The notes: generated by a model from the sequence alone, not told the origin. A stretch of DNA of 64,000 nucleotides from Flavobacterium plurextorum (GCF_002217395.1 NZ_MUHD01000015.1:1-64000); one strand, 5' to 3'; numbered from the stretch's first letter, positions 8,703 to 17,846 are shown. Numbers and translations are program-made.

Positions 8703-9317
8703 ATGACTAGTGTAATTACAGGCGACATAATTGATTCAAGACAGCAGCAATCAAAACATTGGGTTGAGGATTTAAAAGAAATCCTAGCTCAATTTGGCGA
8801 CGCACCAAATCAATGGGAAATTTACAGAGGAGATGAATTTCAAATTGAAGTTAAAAATCCCGAAGAAGCTTTACTTACGGCTATTTTAGTAAAAGCACGT
8901 TTAAGAGCTATAAAGCTGGACGCTCGAATGAGTATTGGTTTTGGCAATAAAACACATAGTGCTGCAAAAATATCCGAAAGTAACGGAACTGCTTTTATAA
9001 ATTCTGGAGAACTTTTTGGAACTTTAAAAAAACAAAAGGTAACACTGGCTTTACGAACTGGCGATAGTATTTTTGACGAAAAGCTGAACTTAATGTTACA
9101 ACTGGCTTTAACCTTCATGGATAATTGGCTGGTACAATCTGCTGAATTTGTAGCAACAGCAATAGAAAACCCTGCTTTATCTCAGGAAGAAATTGGTCAG
9201 AAATTAGGAATTAACCAAGCCGCTGTGAGCCGCAGACAAAAACGTGCTCAATTTGATTTGGTTATGACTTTAGACCGCTATTTTAGAACGCAAATAAAAC
9301 AACTCACAGCTCCATGA
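8703..9317 (+). CDS. SatD-family protein: cyclase/GGDEF-like palm domain plus HTH
   Basis: The C-terminal part (about residues 159-183, LSQEEIGQKLGINQAAVSRRQK) is a helix-turn-helix. The N-terminal 120 residues match SatD-family proteins by pattern. They also look like a class III nucleotidyl-cyclase or GGDEF palm: ITGDIIDS (Asp8) matches the first metal strand, YRGDEFQ (Asp44) matches the GD hairpin, and MSIGFG followed by GTAFINSGELF resembles the closing strand and helix. This fold reading is my inference, and nucleotide chemistry is unproven. The stop overlaps the DUF3307 gene by 4 nt. Autoregulation through the upstream dyads is likely. Confidence 0.8.
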   Translation: MTSVITGDIIDSRQQQSKHWVEDLKEILAQFGDAPNQWEIYRGDEFQIEVKNPEEALLTAILVKARLRAIKLDARMSIGFGNKTHSAAKISESNGTAFINSGELFGTLKKQKVTLALRTGDSIFDEKLNLMLQLALTFMDNWLVQSAEFVATAIENPALSQEEIGQKLGINQAAVSRRQKRAQFDLVMTLDRYFRTQIKQLTAP

Positions 9318-10021
9318 TTTTATTTATAAAACTGTTTTTATCTCATTTATTAGGAGATTTTATATGGCAGCCCAACAAATGGGTCGCTGATAAAGAAACG
9401 AAGAAACATAAAAGCATTTATTTATATCTTCATGTTTTACTGCACGGAATTTTGGCAGCAATTCTAGTTGGAGAAATTAGTTTTATACCTTACGCAGCAT
9501 TCATAGCCATTACCCACGGCTTTATAGATTTTATCAAACTTAATTTTCAGAAGAAGAAAACAAAACGCACTTGGTTTGTTGTAGACCAAATTGCACATAT
9601 TTTGATTCTGATTGCCATCACACTTTTATACCAAAATAAAAATATGATTCATTTTTGGCTTGATGATGAATTTTGGATTTTAGTAACAGGAATTATATTT
9701 ATCACTAAACCGACTTCTATTTTTATTAAAACTATTATCTCTATTTGGAATCCCGAAAGCCAAAACAGTAATCAGGATAACTCACTTGCCAATGCAGGAA
9801 ATTACATTGGCATATTAGAGCGTTTATTTATATTCTGCTTTATCCTTTTAGGACATTTTGAAGCAATTGGATTTTTATTGGCCGCAAAATCTATTTTTAG
9901 ATTCGGAGATTTAAAAGAAGCCAAAGATCGAAAACTTACCGAATATGTCTTGATCGGTACTTTAATCAGTTTTGGAATCGCAATACTTGTTGGACAAGTC
10001 GTTCAGACGTTAATTTTATAA
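9314..10021 (+). CDS. DUF3307 polytopic membrane protein
   Basis: The ATG overlaps the satD stop (ATGA), so the two are coupled. The protein has about six hydrophobic segments. Conserved-looking polar residues lie in or beside the membrane segments: HLLGDF (His11, Asp15), HVLLH (His40, His44), THGFID (His68, Asp72) and DQIAH (Asp91, His95). The ladder suggests a metal site, as in membrane-embedded metal hydrolases, but this is inference. The pairing of DUF3307 with SatD is one I recall from other Bacteroidota. The 3' end overlaps the convergent pyrD by 6 nt. Confidence 0.8.
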   Translation: MILFIKLFLSHLLGDFIWQPNKWVADKETKKHKSIYLYLHVLLHGILAAILVGEISFIPYAAFIAITHGFIDFIKLNFQKKKTKRTWFVVDQIAHILILIAITLLYQNKNMIHFWLDDEFWILVTGIIFITKPTSIFIKTIISIWNPESQNSNQDNSLANAGNYIGILERLFIFCFILLGHFEAIGFLLAAKSIFRFGDLKEAKDRKLTEYVLIGTLISFGIAILVGQVVQTLIL

Positions 10022-11050
10022 CTGGCTTAAAACTTTCTTGTTTATTGCTTTTATAAGCGCTGGGCCTTCATAAATAAAACCTGTATACAATTGCACTAAA
10101 CTTGCACCTGCATTTAGTTTTTCGATTGCATCATCTGCAGAATGAATTCCTCCTACTCCAATAATTGGAAACGCTTTATTGCTTTTTTCCGAAAGAAAAC
10201 GAATTACTTCTGTAGAACGTTTTGTTAATGGTTTTCCAGATAAACCTCCCATTTCAGATTGGTTTTGAGATTGTAATCCATCTCTTGAAATAGTAGTATT
10301 TGTAGCAATTACACCCGCAATTTGAGTTGTTTTTACAATATCTATAATATCTAACAATTGCTCATCTGTAAGATCTGGAGCAATTTTTAAAAGAATTGGT
10401 TTTACTTTTTGAGTACTTGTTTTTTGTTTCTCGATATTTCTATCTTGCAACGTCTGCAATAAAGCTGTTAAAGGCTCTTTGTCTTGTAATGCTCTTAGAT
10501 TTGGTGTATTTGGAGAACTTACATTTACCACAAAATAATCAACATGATCAAACAAAGCATCGAAACAAATGATATAATCGTCAACCGCATTTTCATTTGG
10601 TGTCACTTTATTTTTTCCGATATTTCCGCCAATCAAAACTCCTGAATTCTTTTTCAAACGTTCTACAGCTTCAATAACTCCGCCATTATTAAAACCCATT
10701 CGGTTAATAATTGCCTGATCTTCTTTTAAACGGAACAAACGCTTTTTAGGATTTCCTTCTTGACCAACCGGCGTTACAGTTCCAATTTCGATAAAACCAA
10801 AACCAAAATCAGAAAGTTCCTTATATAACTTGGCATCTTTATCAAATCCAGCCGCAAGTCCAACCGGATTTTTGAATTTAATTCCAAAAACTTCTCTTTC
10901 TAAACGAGAATCTTTAACCTCGTAAATAGATTTTATAATTGACGAAACTCCAGGAATTTTTGAAATGAATTTTACAAATGAAAAAGTAAAGTAATGCACT
11001 TCTTCAGGATCAAACCAAAAAAGTATCGGACGGATTATCAATTTATACAT
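10016..11050 (-). CDS. pyrD: Quinone-dependent dihydroorotate dehydrogenase
   Basis: Class 2 enzyme that oxidises dihydroorotate to orotate and passes electrons to quinone at the inner membrane, in pyrimidine synthesis. The N-terminal amphipathic helix segment ([19 protein letters not shown]) is typical of the membrane-associated class. The FMN/substrate segments [29 protein letters not shown] and GVGGI are present. I use the ATG at 11050 (344 aa): a TTG at 11080 would lie inside the predicted -7 element. Full family length. Confidence 0.96.
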   Translation of the reverse strand: MYKLIIRPILFWFDPEEVHYFTFSFVKFISKIPGVSSIIKSIYEVKDSRLEREVFGIKFKNPVGLAAGFDKDAKLYKELSDFGFGFIEIGTVTPVGQEGNPKKRLFRLKEDQAIINRMGFNNGGVIEAVERLKKNSGVLIGGNIGKNKVTPNENAVDDYIICFDALFDHVDYFVVNVSSPNTPNLRALQDKEPLTALLQTLQDRNIEKQKTSTQKVKPILLKIAPDLTDEQLLDIIDIVKTTQIAGVIATNTTISRDGLQSQNQSEMGGLSGKPLTKRSTEVIRFLSEKSNKAFPIIGVGGIHSADDAIEKLNAGASLVQLYTGFIYEGPALIKAINKKVLSQL

Positions 11051-11077
11051 AAGTGTGTTGTTGTTTTTTTTCGGATG

Positions 11078-11085
11078 CAAATTTA
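11078..11085 (-). promoter_or_regulatory. Predicted -7 element of pyrD
   Basis: The minus strand reads TAAATTTG (TAnnTTTG), 27 nt before the chosen ATG. It overlaps the spurious upstream TTG start and so supports the shorter protein. Confidence 0.5.
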
Positions 11086-11333
11086 AATATTATAGTTTAA
11101 AAAGGTGCTTTTTTACAAAAAACAAATTACAAGAGTTTTCAAATCAATTTTAGCTTAAAAATTTGAACCTTCTTAAAAAACATGAAATACTGAGTCAAAA
11201 TTTACTTTTTTGACGTTGCAAGTTATAAAATGAAACGATTTAAGAGCTTGAAGCAAGCTTGTTTGGAGTATTTATTATTTAATTTTGAGCTATTTACAGC
11301 TTTAGACTAATATTTTATTAATACAGACTTTAA

Positions 11334-11915
11334 ATGTTTTCTACTATAAATCATATTAAGATAACAGTTCTACTGACAACGATTTTTTATTTAGTTAGTT
11401 ACAGCAGTGTTACAGCCCAAGAAAATGAAAAAAAAGTATTTAGTCGGCATCATCAAATAGGAATATCAATCAATCACGCTCATGTTTTTGAAGGTCGTGA
11501 TGATGAAGGAAATCATGAAGTCCTAAATCTGCCTGCATGGGGAGTTGATTACACGTATCAGTTTCATGAAAAATGGGCAATTGGTCTTCACACCGATTTT
11601 ATTATTGAAAAATTTAAAGTCGAAAAAACATACGCAAGCGGTGATGATAAAGAAACTGTCGAACGCAGTTATCCAATCGCTCCCGCAGTTATGGGAATCT
11701 ATAAACCTAGCGAATCATGGAGTATTCTTTTAGGATTTGGAGGAGAATTTTCAAAAGAAGAAAACTTCTTTTTGACGCGAGCTGGAGTAGAATATGGTTA
11801 TGAACTTCCAAAAGATTGGGAAATATTTGGAACTTTCAGCTATGACTTAAAATGGAATGCATATGACAGTTGGGGAATTGGTTTAGGAATTGCAAAAAAC
11901 TTTGGGGGAAAATAG
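11334..11915 (+). CDS. Small outer-membrane beta-barrel protein
   Basis: A signal peptide ends near VTAQ (about residue 29). The mature protein (about 165 aa) has alternating strands with aromatic girdle residues (GVDYTYQF, GLHTDFI, GVEYGYEL, GIGLGIAKNF), the pattern of an 8-stranded OmpW/OmpX-like barrel. I recognise no specific family. The gene is followed after 43 nt by a porin and then by DUF6515 and FGE genes on the same strand, so they may form one envelope-related transcription unit. Confidence 0.65.
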   Translation: MFSTINHIKITVLLTTIFYLVSYSSVTAQENEKKVFSRHHQIGISINHAHVFEGRDDEGNHEVLNLPAWGVDYTYQFHEKWAIGLHTDFIIEKFKVEKTYASGDDKETVERSYPIAPAVMGIYKPSESWSILLGFGGEFSKEENFFLTRAGVEYGYELPKDWEIFGTFSYDLKWNAYDSWGIGLGIAKNFGGK

Positions 11916-11958
11916 GCGTATTTAAGTAACTAATAAATTACACAAACATTCTAAGCAT

Positions 11959-13185
11959 ATGCATAACGAAAACATTTTAATTCGCATATCGAATACTCTT
12001 CTTCTCAGCTTAGTACTATTATTTAGTTTACATAGTTCAGCGCAGCAAGTGAAAGAAAAAGATACCACCAAACTAATTAATGTTCGTTATGGAAATAAAG
12101 GAATAGAATTACAAACCAAAGACAACAAATTTCTATTTCAATTGCAAAGCCGGTTTCAATTTCGATTTTCCACTCCAAACGATACTGATCCTTTAACTTA
12201 TGATGATTACAGCCAAGATAAAAAAACTACTTTCAAGATAAACCGCGCCAGACTAAAAGTTGGCGGTCATGCTTTTGAACCTTGGCTAAAATACTATTGG
12301 GAATACGAACTCAGTCAATCCAACTTATTAGATTTCAGGTTAATGATTGAAAAATGGGAATGGTTGAGTTTTAAAGTAGGACAATGGAAGGTAGAATATA
12401 CTAGGGAACGTTTTATAAGCAGCGGCGAACAGCAAACTGTAGAGCGATCATTGATCAATAGGCCTTTTACTGTAGACAGACAAATGGGAGTTGAAGTTAA
12501 TGGTCACCTTAAAGGAGCAGGAATTGCCGATTTTAATTACTGGGCAGCTGCTTTGACAGGAACTGGTAGAGGAAATACCAGTAATGACGATAATAATTTA
12601 ATGTATTTTGGACGCGCTCAATGGAACTTTTTAGGACGATTTCTTGAATTTGAAGGCAGTGATCTAGAATTTCACGAAAAGCCTACTCCAATTATTGCTT
12701 TCTCAGCCTTAACAAACCGAAGCCCATATACCCGATTTTCACAATCTGGCGGAGGCTCTTTAGATGGTTATGAAAACGGTGCACCTGGTCAATATCGAGT
12801 AAATCAATGGAATCTGGAAACTGCTTTTATGTATCGCGGTTTTTCTTGGCAAAGCGAATGGCATACCAAAGAAATTATTGACAAGCTGAATAATAATGAC
12901 ACAACAACTTTAAAAGGATACTACGTTCAGGCTGGTTATTTTTTTCATAATGTATTTAATTGGTGGCCGCAACACTTGGAAATGGCAGGAAGACATGCTG
13001 CCTATCGCCCTGACAACAGCATAAGACAAAATCTGCAAGACGAAACAACTATTGCTTTTAATTGGTTTTTTAAAGGACATAAAAACAAACTTACCTCAGA
13101 GGTTTCCTATTTTAGCTTTCAAGACAAAACACTGCCTTTAGAGCAAGGCTGGCGTTTTAGAATACAATGGGATATTTCTTTGTAG
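11959..13185 (+). CDS. OprP-like porin family protein
   Basis: A signal peptide ending in HSSAQ is followed by a 16-18-stranded barrel pattern of about 385 residues: FLFQLQSRFQFRF, INRARLKVGGH, YWEYELSQSN and WLSFKVGQWKVEY are typical openings of the OprO/OprP phosphate-selective porin family. The C-terminus ends in a closing strand, WRFRIQWDISL. Such proteins form outer-membrane channels for anions, but selectivity cannot be read here. The neighbouring FGE suggests sulfated-compound metabolism, which is only context. Confidence 0.75.
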   Translation: MHNENILIRISNTLLLSLVLLFSLHSSAQQVKEKDTTKLINVRYGNKGIELQTKDNKFLFQLQSRFQFRFSTPNDTDPLTYDDYSQDKKTTFKINRARLKVGGHAFEPWLKYYWEYELSQSNLLDFRLMIEKWEWLSFKVGQWKVEYTRERFISSGEQQTVERSLINRPFTVDRQMGVEVNGHLKGAGIADFNYWAAALTGTGRGNTSNDDNNLMYFGRAQWNFLGRFLEFEGSDLEFHEKPTPIIAFSALTNRSPYTRFSQSGGGSLDGYENGAPGQYRVNQWNLETAFMYRGFSWQSEWHTKEIIDKLNNNDTTTLKGYYVQAGYFFHNVFNWWPQHLEMAGRHAAYRPDNSIRQNLQDETTIAFNWFFKGHKNKLTSEVSYFSFQDKTLPLEQGWRFRIQWDISL

Positions 13186-13294
13186 AATTTAAATTTTTAA
13201 TCTAAAAATGATATTGCAAAACTCAAAATATTCGATTTAATATTCTATACAAATTATATTTTTTAATAACTTTAACCAACATAAAAATCTGAAA

Positions 13295-14254
13295 ATGAAA
13301 AACTTAACTAAAACTCTAAAAAAAGGTGCATTACTATTTTTAGCTGGATCATTTTTTTTGATTTCAATCGATAGTACAGCACAGCGTCGAGGCGGAGGCG
13401 GTGCACACAGACCTGCCGGCGGAATGCAGAGAGGCGGCGGTGCTATACAAAACAGACCTGCAACTCAAGCGAGACCAGCAGTAAACAGACCTGGCGCCAA
13501 TAATTCGGGTACTAAAATAAACAGACCTTCCAACTCTTCCAACTCAAAAATTGGAGGAAGAACTACAACCAACAATAGAAATTCAAATACGGTAAATAGA
13601 AATAAAACAGGAAATAGAAATACCAATATCAGCGGTAACACTGTTAATCGAAACAGAAACAATGTAAACATTAATGTAAATAACAGTGTTCACGTTCGCA
13701 ACAACCGTAATACTGTGGTTAGACCTGGCGTTAGACCTTATGCACGTCCGCCTTATGTATATGGCGGATATCGATACAATTGTTATCACCCTTATTTCCC
13801 TCGTCCGTATACACCTTTTTATTGGGGACCAGTTTGGCATCCTTGGGGATTCTTCGTAGCAACACTAGCCGTTACAGCAATTGTAGTGAGCGTAGAAAAT
13901 GAAAAATACCATTATGATCAAGGTGTTTGGTACACTTCTTCAAATGGAGGTTATACTGCTGTTCCTGCCCCAGTTGGAGGTACCGTAAACAACATTCCGA
14001 GTGGAGCCGAAACAGTCAATACAGGAACCGTCAATAACTATTATTACGGAGGAACGTATTACGAAAAAGACGGAAGTAACTATAAAGTAGTTGCTCCAAC
14101 TGCTGGAACTGTAGTAGACAAACTGCCAGAAGGTGGTGAAGAAGTAACTATTGGAGATGTAAAATATGTAAAATTTGGTGAAACCTATTATCAACCAGTT
14201 CAAGTTGACGGAAAAGATAAATATGAAGTAGTTCAGGTTGAAAAAGAGAATTAA
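13295..14254 (+). CDS. DUF6515 family exported protein, low-complexity N-terminus
   Basis: A signal peptide (ISIDSTAQ) precedes about 110 residues rich in Gly, Arg, Asn and Pro, including repeated RGGG, NRP and NRN units. A YNCYHPYFPRPY segment and one hydrophobic segment (FFVATLAVTAIVVSV, about residues 187-201) follow. The C-terminal half carries repeated modules with YYYGGTYYEKDG and VKFGETYYQPV, each preceded by a GGTVNNIP/GTVVDKLP-type loop, typical of DUF6515. Function is unknown; surface or periplasmic location is likely. It sits 97 nt upstream of the FGE gene on the same strand. Confidence 0.75.
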   Translation: MKNLTKTLKKGALLFLAGSFFLISIDSTAQRRGGGGAHRPAGGMQRGGGAIQNRPATQARPAVNRPGANNSGTKINRPSNSSNSKIGGRTTTNNRNSNTVNRNKTGNRNTNISGNTVNRNRNNVNINVNNSVHVRNNRNTVVRPGVRPYARPPYVYGGYRYNCYHPYFPRPYTPFYWGPVWHPWGFFVATLAVTAIVVSVENEKYHYDQGVWYTSSNGGYTAVPAPVGGTVNNIPSGAETVNTGTVNNYYYGGTYYEKDGSNYKVVAPTAGTVVDKLPEGGEEVTIGDVKYVKFGETYYQPVQVDGKDKYEVVQVEKEN

Positions 14255-14351
14255 TTTTTTAAATTCTACTAATTCAGTATACTATTAAAAATTATTTTAT
14301 TTACTTTTATACCTATCTATTAACAACCATTATCAGCTTAAAATTTTTACA

Positions 14352-15488
14352 ATGAAAAATAAAACCTACTGGATATTTGCCGTGCTGACTATCTCTATTA
14401 TTTCAATTGCTTATGGTTATACCAAATTAATATTACCTAAGCAAAATATGGCAGTAATGGATTGTGCCGAAACACCCGATAAATCAATAGCTTCTGTCTT
14501 TACACCAACTGTTGAAAATAAAAATAAGCCTTCAGGAAAAGCTCCAAAAGGAATGGTTTGGATTCCGGGCGGTGAATTTTCAATGGGAAGCAATGTCGAG
14601 GACGAAAGTTTATGCAGCATAAAAGGTGTTACAAAAGATGCCGCTCCAGTACATAGAGTTTATGTTGATGGCTATTATATGGACGAAACAGAAGTTACGA
14701 ACGAACAATATGCTGAGTTTGTAAAAGCTACAGGATATGTAACTGTTGCTGAACAAAAACCTACCAAAGAAGAATTTCCAACCGCTGCTGAAGAAGACTT
14801 AGTAACTGGTTCTGTAGTATTCAGCCCTACTCCTGCTGCAGTAAATTTGAACAATTTTTTGCAATGGTGGGCATATATTCCTGAAACGGACTGGAAACAT
14901 CCTCTTGGACCTCAAAGCTCTATACAAGGAAAAGAAAAATATCCGGTTGTACATATTACTTATGAAGATGCTGCTGCTTACGCAAAATGGGCTGGAAAAA
15001 GACTCCCAACTGAAGCTGAATGGGAATTTGCTGCAAGAGGTGGCAAAACAGGAGAAATTTACGCTTGGGGAAATGTTTTGAAACCAAAAGGAAAATTTCA
15101 AGCCAATATTTACCAAGGTAATTTTCCAATTAAAGACGGAGATACAGGCGAAGACGGCTTTAAAGGAATTGCTCCAGTAAAACAATATGCTCCAAACTCT
15201 TACGGACTTTACGATGTTGCTGGAAATGTTTGGGAATGGACAAGCGATTGGTACAGCGTAGATTACTACAAATCTTTAAGTGAAAGCGGAAAAGTTGCTA
15301 AAAACCCGCAAGGACCTGATGCTTACAATGATCCTGCAGATCCAAGCCAAATAAAACGCGTGCATCGAGGCGGTTCATTTTTATGTACAGATAAGTATTG
15401 CACAAGATACATGGTTGGAACTAGAGGAAAAGGAGAAATAAGATCTGCGGCCAATCATCTTGGTTTTAGATGCGTTAAAAGTATATAA
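14352..15488 (+). CDS. Membrane-anchored formylglycine-generating enzyme (SUMF1 family)
   Basis: An N-terminal hydrophobic segment (about residues 7-28) acts as signal or anchor, placing the domain outside the cytoplasm. The FGE domain runs from MVWIPGGEFSMGS (about 68) to the C-terminus and contains KRLPTEAEWEFAARGG, GEDGFKG, VWEWTSDW and LGFRC. Cys345 and Cys350 in LCTDKYC match the Cys-X4-Cys copper pair of true FGEs, which oxidise a sulfatase cysteine to formylglycine with O2. Many SUMF1-domain proteins lack this pair, so real FGE activity is plausible. No sulfatase gene is in the window. A strong terminator follows. Confidence 0.88.
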   Translation: MKNKTYWIFAVLTISIISIAYGYTKLILPKQNMAVMDCAETPDKSIASVFTPTVENKNKPSGKAPKGMVWIPGGEFSMGSNVEDESLCSIKGVTKDAAPVHRVYVDGYYMDETEVTNEQYAEFVKATGYVTVAEQKPTKEEFPTAAEEDLVTGSVVFSPTPAAVNLNNFLQWWAYIPETDWKHPLGPQSSIQGKEKYPVVHITYEDAAAYAKWAGKRLPTEAEWEFAARGGKTGEIYAWGNVLKPKGKFQANIYQGNFPIKDGDTGEDGFKGIAPVKQYAPNSYGLYDVAGNVWEWTSDWYSVDYYKSLSESGKVAKNPQGPDAYNDPADPSQIKRVHRGGSFLCTDKYCTRYMVGTRGKGEIRSAANHLGFRCVKSI

Positions 15489-15505
15489 AAGAATAAATCA
15501 TATCA

Positions 15506-15539
15506 AAAAAAAGGATTCTGAAAACAGAATCCTTTTTTT
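15506..15539 (+). terminator. Terminator after the FGE gene
   Basis: A perfect 15-bp stem with arms 15506-15520 and 15525-15539, an AAAA loop and a T7 tail. Its A-rich left flank would also allow termination from the other side. Confidence 0.88.
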
Positions 15540-15584
15540 GTTTTTAGCGACAACTTACTAAAGATATCTGCTGAAAAAATTACT

Positions 15585-15592
15585 TATATTTG
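15585..15592 (+). promoter_or_regulatory. Predicted -7 element of pepT
   Basis: TATATTTG, a perfect TAnnTTTG match, 16 nt before the ATG at 15609, giving a very short leader. Confidence 0.55.
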
Positions 15593-15608
15593 CTAAAAAT
15601 TAAAAAAA

Positions 15609-16883
15609 ATGCAACACATCATAGATCGTTTTATCAGTTATGTAACAATTGATACCGAATCAGATCCGAATTCGAAAACTACTCCAAGTACAGAAAAACA
15701 ATGGAATCTTGCTAATAAATTAGTTGAAGAACTAAAAACTATAGGCCTAACAGATATTACAATTGACGACAAAGCTTATATCATGGCGACTCTGCGAAGT
15801 AATGTTGATCATGAAGTACCGACTATTGGATTTGTTTCTCATTTTGATACGTCTCCAGACTTTAGCGGTGCAAATGTAAAACCACAAATTGTAAAGAATT
15901 ATGATGGTAAAGATATTATTCTGAATGCTGAAAAAAACATCATTTTATCTCCTGATTATTTCAAAGATTTATTGCAATATAAAGGTCAAACTATCATTAC
16001 AACTGACGGAACTACTTTGTTGGGTGCCGATGATAAGGCTGGAATTACAGAGATCGTTTCTGCAATGGAATACTTAATTCAGCATCCAGAAATTAAACAC
16101 GGGAAAATTAGAATTGGTTTTACTCCTGATGAAGAAATTGGACGCGGCGCACATCATTTTGATGTTGAAAAATTTGGTGCTCAATGGGCGTACACAATGG
16201 ATGGAAGTCAAATTGGCGAATTAGAATATGAAAATTTTAATGCTGCTGGTGCAAAAATTACTTTCAAAGGAAAAAGCGTTCACCCAGGATATGCCAAAGG
16301 AAAAATGATAAACTCAATGTTGATCGCAAATGATTTTATCAATGAACTTCCTAAAGGCGAAACTCCGCAGGAAACAAAAGGCTACGAAGGCTTTTTTCAT
16401 GTTCATCATATAAAAGGTAACATTGAAGAAACAGTTTTAGAATTGATTATACGCGACCATAACAAGAAAAAATTCGAAAAACGTAAAGAGTTAATCGCAA
16501 AAATTGCCAAAAAATTCAACAAAAAGTTTGCGAAGAAATTTGGTGAAGATATTGTAATTGCTGAAGTAAAAGATCAATATTACAATATGAAAGAAAAGGT
16601 GCTTCCTGTTAAACATATTGTAGATATTGCCGAAAAAGCAATGCGAGAACTAGACATTAAACCAATCATAAAGCCTATTCGAGGCGGAACTGATGGATCT
16701 CAATTATCTTTCATGGGATTACCTTGCCCAAATATATTTGCGGGAGGGCATAATTTTCACGGAAAGTACGAATATGTTCCTGCTGAAAGCATACAAAAGG
16801 CAACAGATGTAATTGTAAAAATTGCTGAACTTACAGCAATTCCTGGAATTTTTGAAGCAACCGAAAAACCTAAAAAGAAATAA
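15609..16883 (+). CDS. pepT: Peptidase T (tripeptidase)
   Basis: A zinc-dependent M20 aminotripeptidase that removes N-terminal residues from tripeptides in the cytoplasm. The metal and catalytic motifs are SHFDTS (His78, Asp80), [16 protein letters not shown] and, near the end, [13 protein letters not shown] and GGHNFHG. The dimerisation segment [18 protein letters not shown] is also characteristic. At 424 aa the length is normal for PepT. A Lys-rich loop occurs near residues 290-315. The next gene begins 3 nt after the stop. Confidence 0.96.
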   Translation: MQHIIDRFISYVTIDTESDPNSKTTPSTEKQWNLANKLVEELKTIGLTDITIDDKAYIMATLRSNVDHEVPTIGFVSHFDTSPDFSGANVKPQIVKNYDGKDIILNAEKNIILSPDYFKDLLQYKGQTIITTDGTTLLGADDKAGITEIVSAMEYLIQHPEIKHGKIRIGFTPDEEIGRGAHHFDVEKFGAQWAYTMDGSQIGELEYENFNAAGAKITFKGKSVHPGYAKGKMINSMLIANDFINELPKGETPQETKGYEGFFHVHHIKGNIEETVLELIIRDHNKKKFEKRKELIAKIAKKFNKKFAKKFGEDIVIAEVKDQYYNMKEKVLPVKHIVDIAEKAMRELDIKPIIKPIRGGTDGSQLSFMGLPCPNIFAGGHNFHGKYEYVPAESIQKATDVIVKIAELTAIPGIFEATEKPKKK

Positions 16884-16886
16884 TAA

Positions 16887-17474
16887 TTGGAACCTAATTC
16901 TGATAAAAAACACGTTTGGGACAAAGTCAATTATTGGCAGGAAGAATTACTTTTCCTTAAGTCAATTATTGATAAAACTGAACTGGTTGAAACTATAAAA
17001 TGGGGCGGACCTATTTATGTTTACAACAAAAAAAATGTTATTGGAATTGGAGGTTTTAAAAATTACTTCGCTATTTGGTTTCTGAACGGAGTTTTTCTAA
17101 AAGATGAAAAAAAGAGACTTATCAATGCTCAGGAAGATAAAACAAAATCTATGCGCCAATGGCGTTTTACTTCAAAAGAAGAAGTAAACGAAAAAGAAGT
17201 TTTAGAATATATCTTAGAAGCTATTGAAAATGAAAAGCAGGGCAAAATTATTAAACCTTCAAAAAAAGAAATGATAGTTTCAGAACTGTTGGAAAAAGAA
17301 ATGATCCAAAATCCAGCTTTAGCCACAGCTTTTCAAAAATTCAGTCCATACAAACAGTATGAGTTTTTAGAATATATTGAAACCGCTAAACAAGAGAAAA
17401 CGAAGCTTACCAGAATCGAAAAAGTGATTCCGATGATATTAGCAAATGTTGGACTGAATGATAAATACAGGTAG
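16887..17474 (+). CDS. YdeI/OmpD-associated family protein (DUF1801-like), TTG start
   Basis: An in-frame TAA at 16884 lies directly before the TTG at 16887, and no ATG or GTG occurs until far into the conserved region, so translation must start at this TTG. The N-terminal domain (ELVETIKWGGPIYVY, FKNYFAIWFLNGVFLKD, about residues 25-70) is the DUF1801/YdhG-like fold. The C-terminal part (FQKFSPYKQYEFLEYIETAKQEKTK) matches the bacteriocin-protection/YdeI tail. The gene lies 3 nt after pepT and is likely co-transcribed. The biochemical role is unknown. Confidence 0.85.
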   Translation: MEPNSDKKHVWDKVNYWQEELLFLKSIIDKTELVETIKWGGPIYVYNKKNVIGIGGFKNYFAIWFLNGVFLKDEKKRLINAQEDKTKSMRQWRFTSKEEVNEKEVLEYILEAIENEKQGKIIKPSKKEMIVSELLEKEMIQNPALATAFQKFSPYKQYEFLEYIETAKQEKTKLTRIEKVIPMILANVGLNDKYR

Positions 17475-17517
17475 TATTTAAAAATTCCACGTTACATTAA
17501 ACCTTTGCCAAAGTTTT

Positions 17518-17545
17518 AAACCTTGACAAAGGTTTTCTTTTTTTG
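17518..17545 (+). terminator. Terminator after pepT-YdeI unit
   Basis: A stem AAACCTT/AAGGTTT (17518-17524, 17529-17535) with a GACA loop is followed by a T-rich tract. A partial upstream copy (AAACCTTTG at 17499) could pair instead. Confidence 0.65.
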
Positions 17546-17763
17546 TCATTTCGAGGAACGAGAAATCTTCGTAAGAAACTCTACAATGATTGAGGAAATT
17601 GATTGAGGAGCTACCTACAGAGATCCCTCGTTCCTCGGGATGACAATATTGAGTCGATTTCTATAGAGTTCCTGTTGTAATTTCTCTTCATAAGCAGCTC
17701 TACAAAGATTAACGATTTTGTTTGCGGAGTTTCATACGAAGATTTCTCGTTCCTCGAAATGAC
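17545..17763. repeat. Dispersed palindromic repeat, 29-bp perfect inverted arms
   Basis: The arms at 17545-17573 and 17735-17763 are exact reverse complements (29 bp), opening with GTCATTTCGAGGAACGAG. A further GAAACTC/GAGTTTC pairing follows after one mismatch. A third partial arm (CTCGTTCCTC then GGGATGACA) lies at about 17627-17645. The same GTCATTTCG arm family recurs at 33250, 33361 and 33675. Short open frames across it are artefacts. Together with the flanking terminators, this fills the gap 17475-17846. Confidence 0.8.
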
Positions 17764-17791
17764 AAAATTGTGTTGAATTTTGTCACAAAAA

Positions 17792-17826
17792 AAAATCCCA
17801 AACTCCATTGAGGAATTTGGGATTTT
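17792..17826 (-). terminator. Terminator of the yajC transcript
   Basis: An 11-bp perfect stem (17792-17802 with 17816-17826). On the minus strand it is followed by a T-run, 21 nt past the yajC stop. Confidence 0.85.
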
Positions 17827-17846
17827 CGATATTGTAATTTAAAAAA

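Noticed and set aside
14799-15185. 128-codon open frame on the minus strand
   Set aside because: It is antisense to the FGE gene, whose motifs are strongly conserved on the plus strand.
17611-17808. Open frame of 65 codons on the minus strand
   Set aside because: It runs across the inverted repeat at 17545-17763 with no start context and no recognisable protein pattern.
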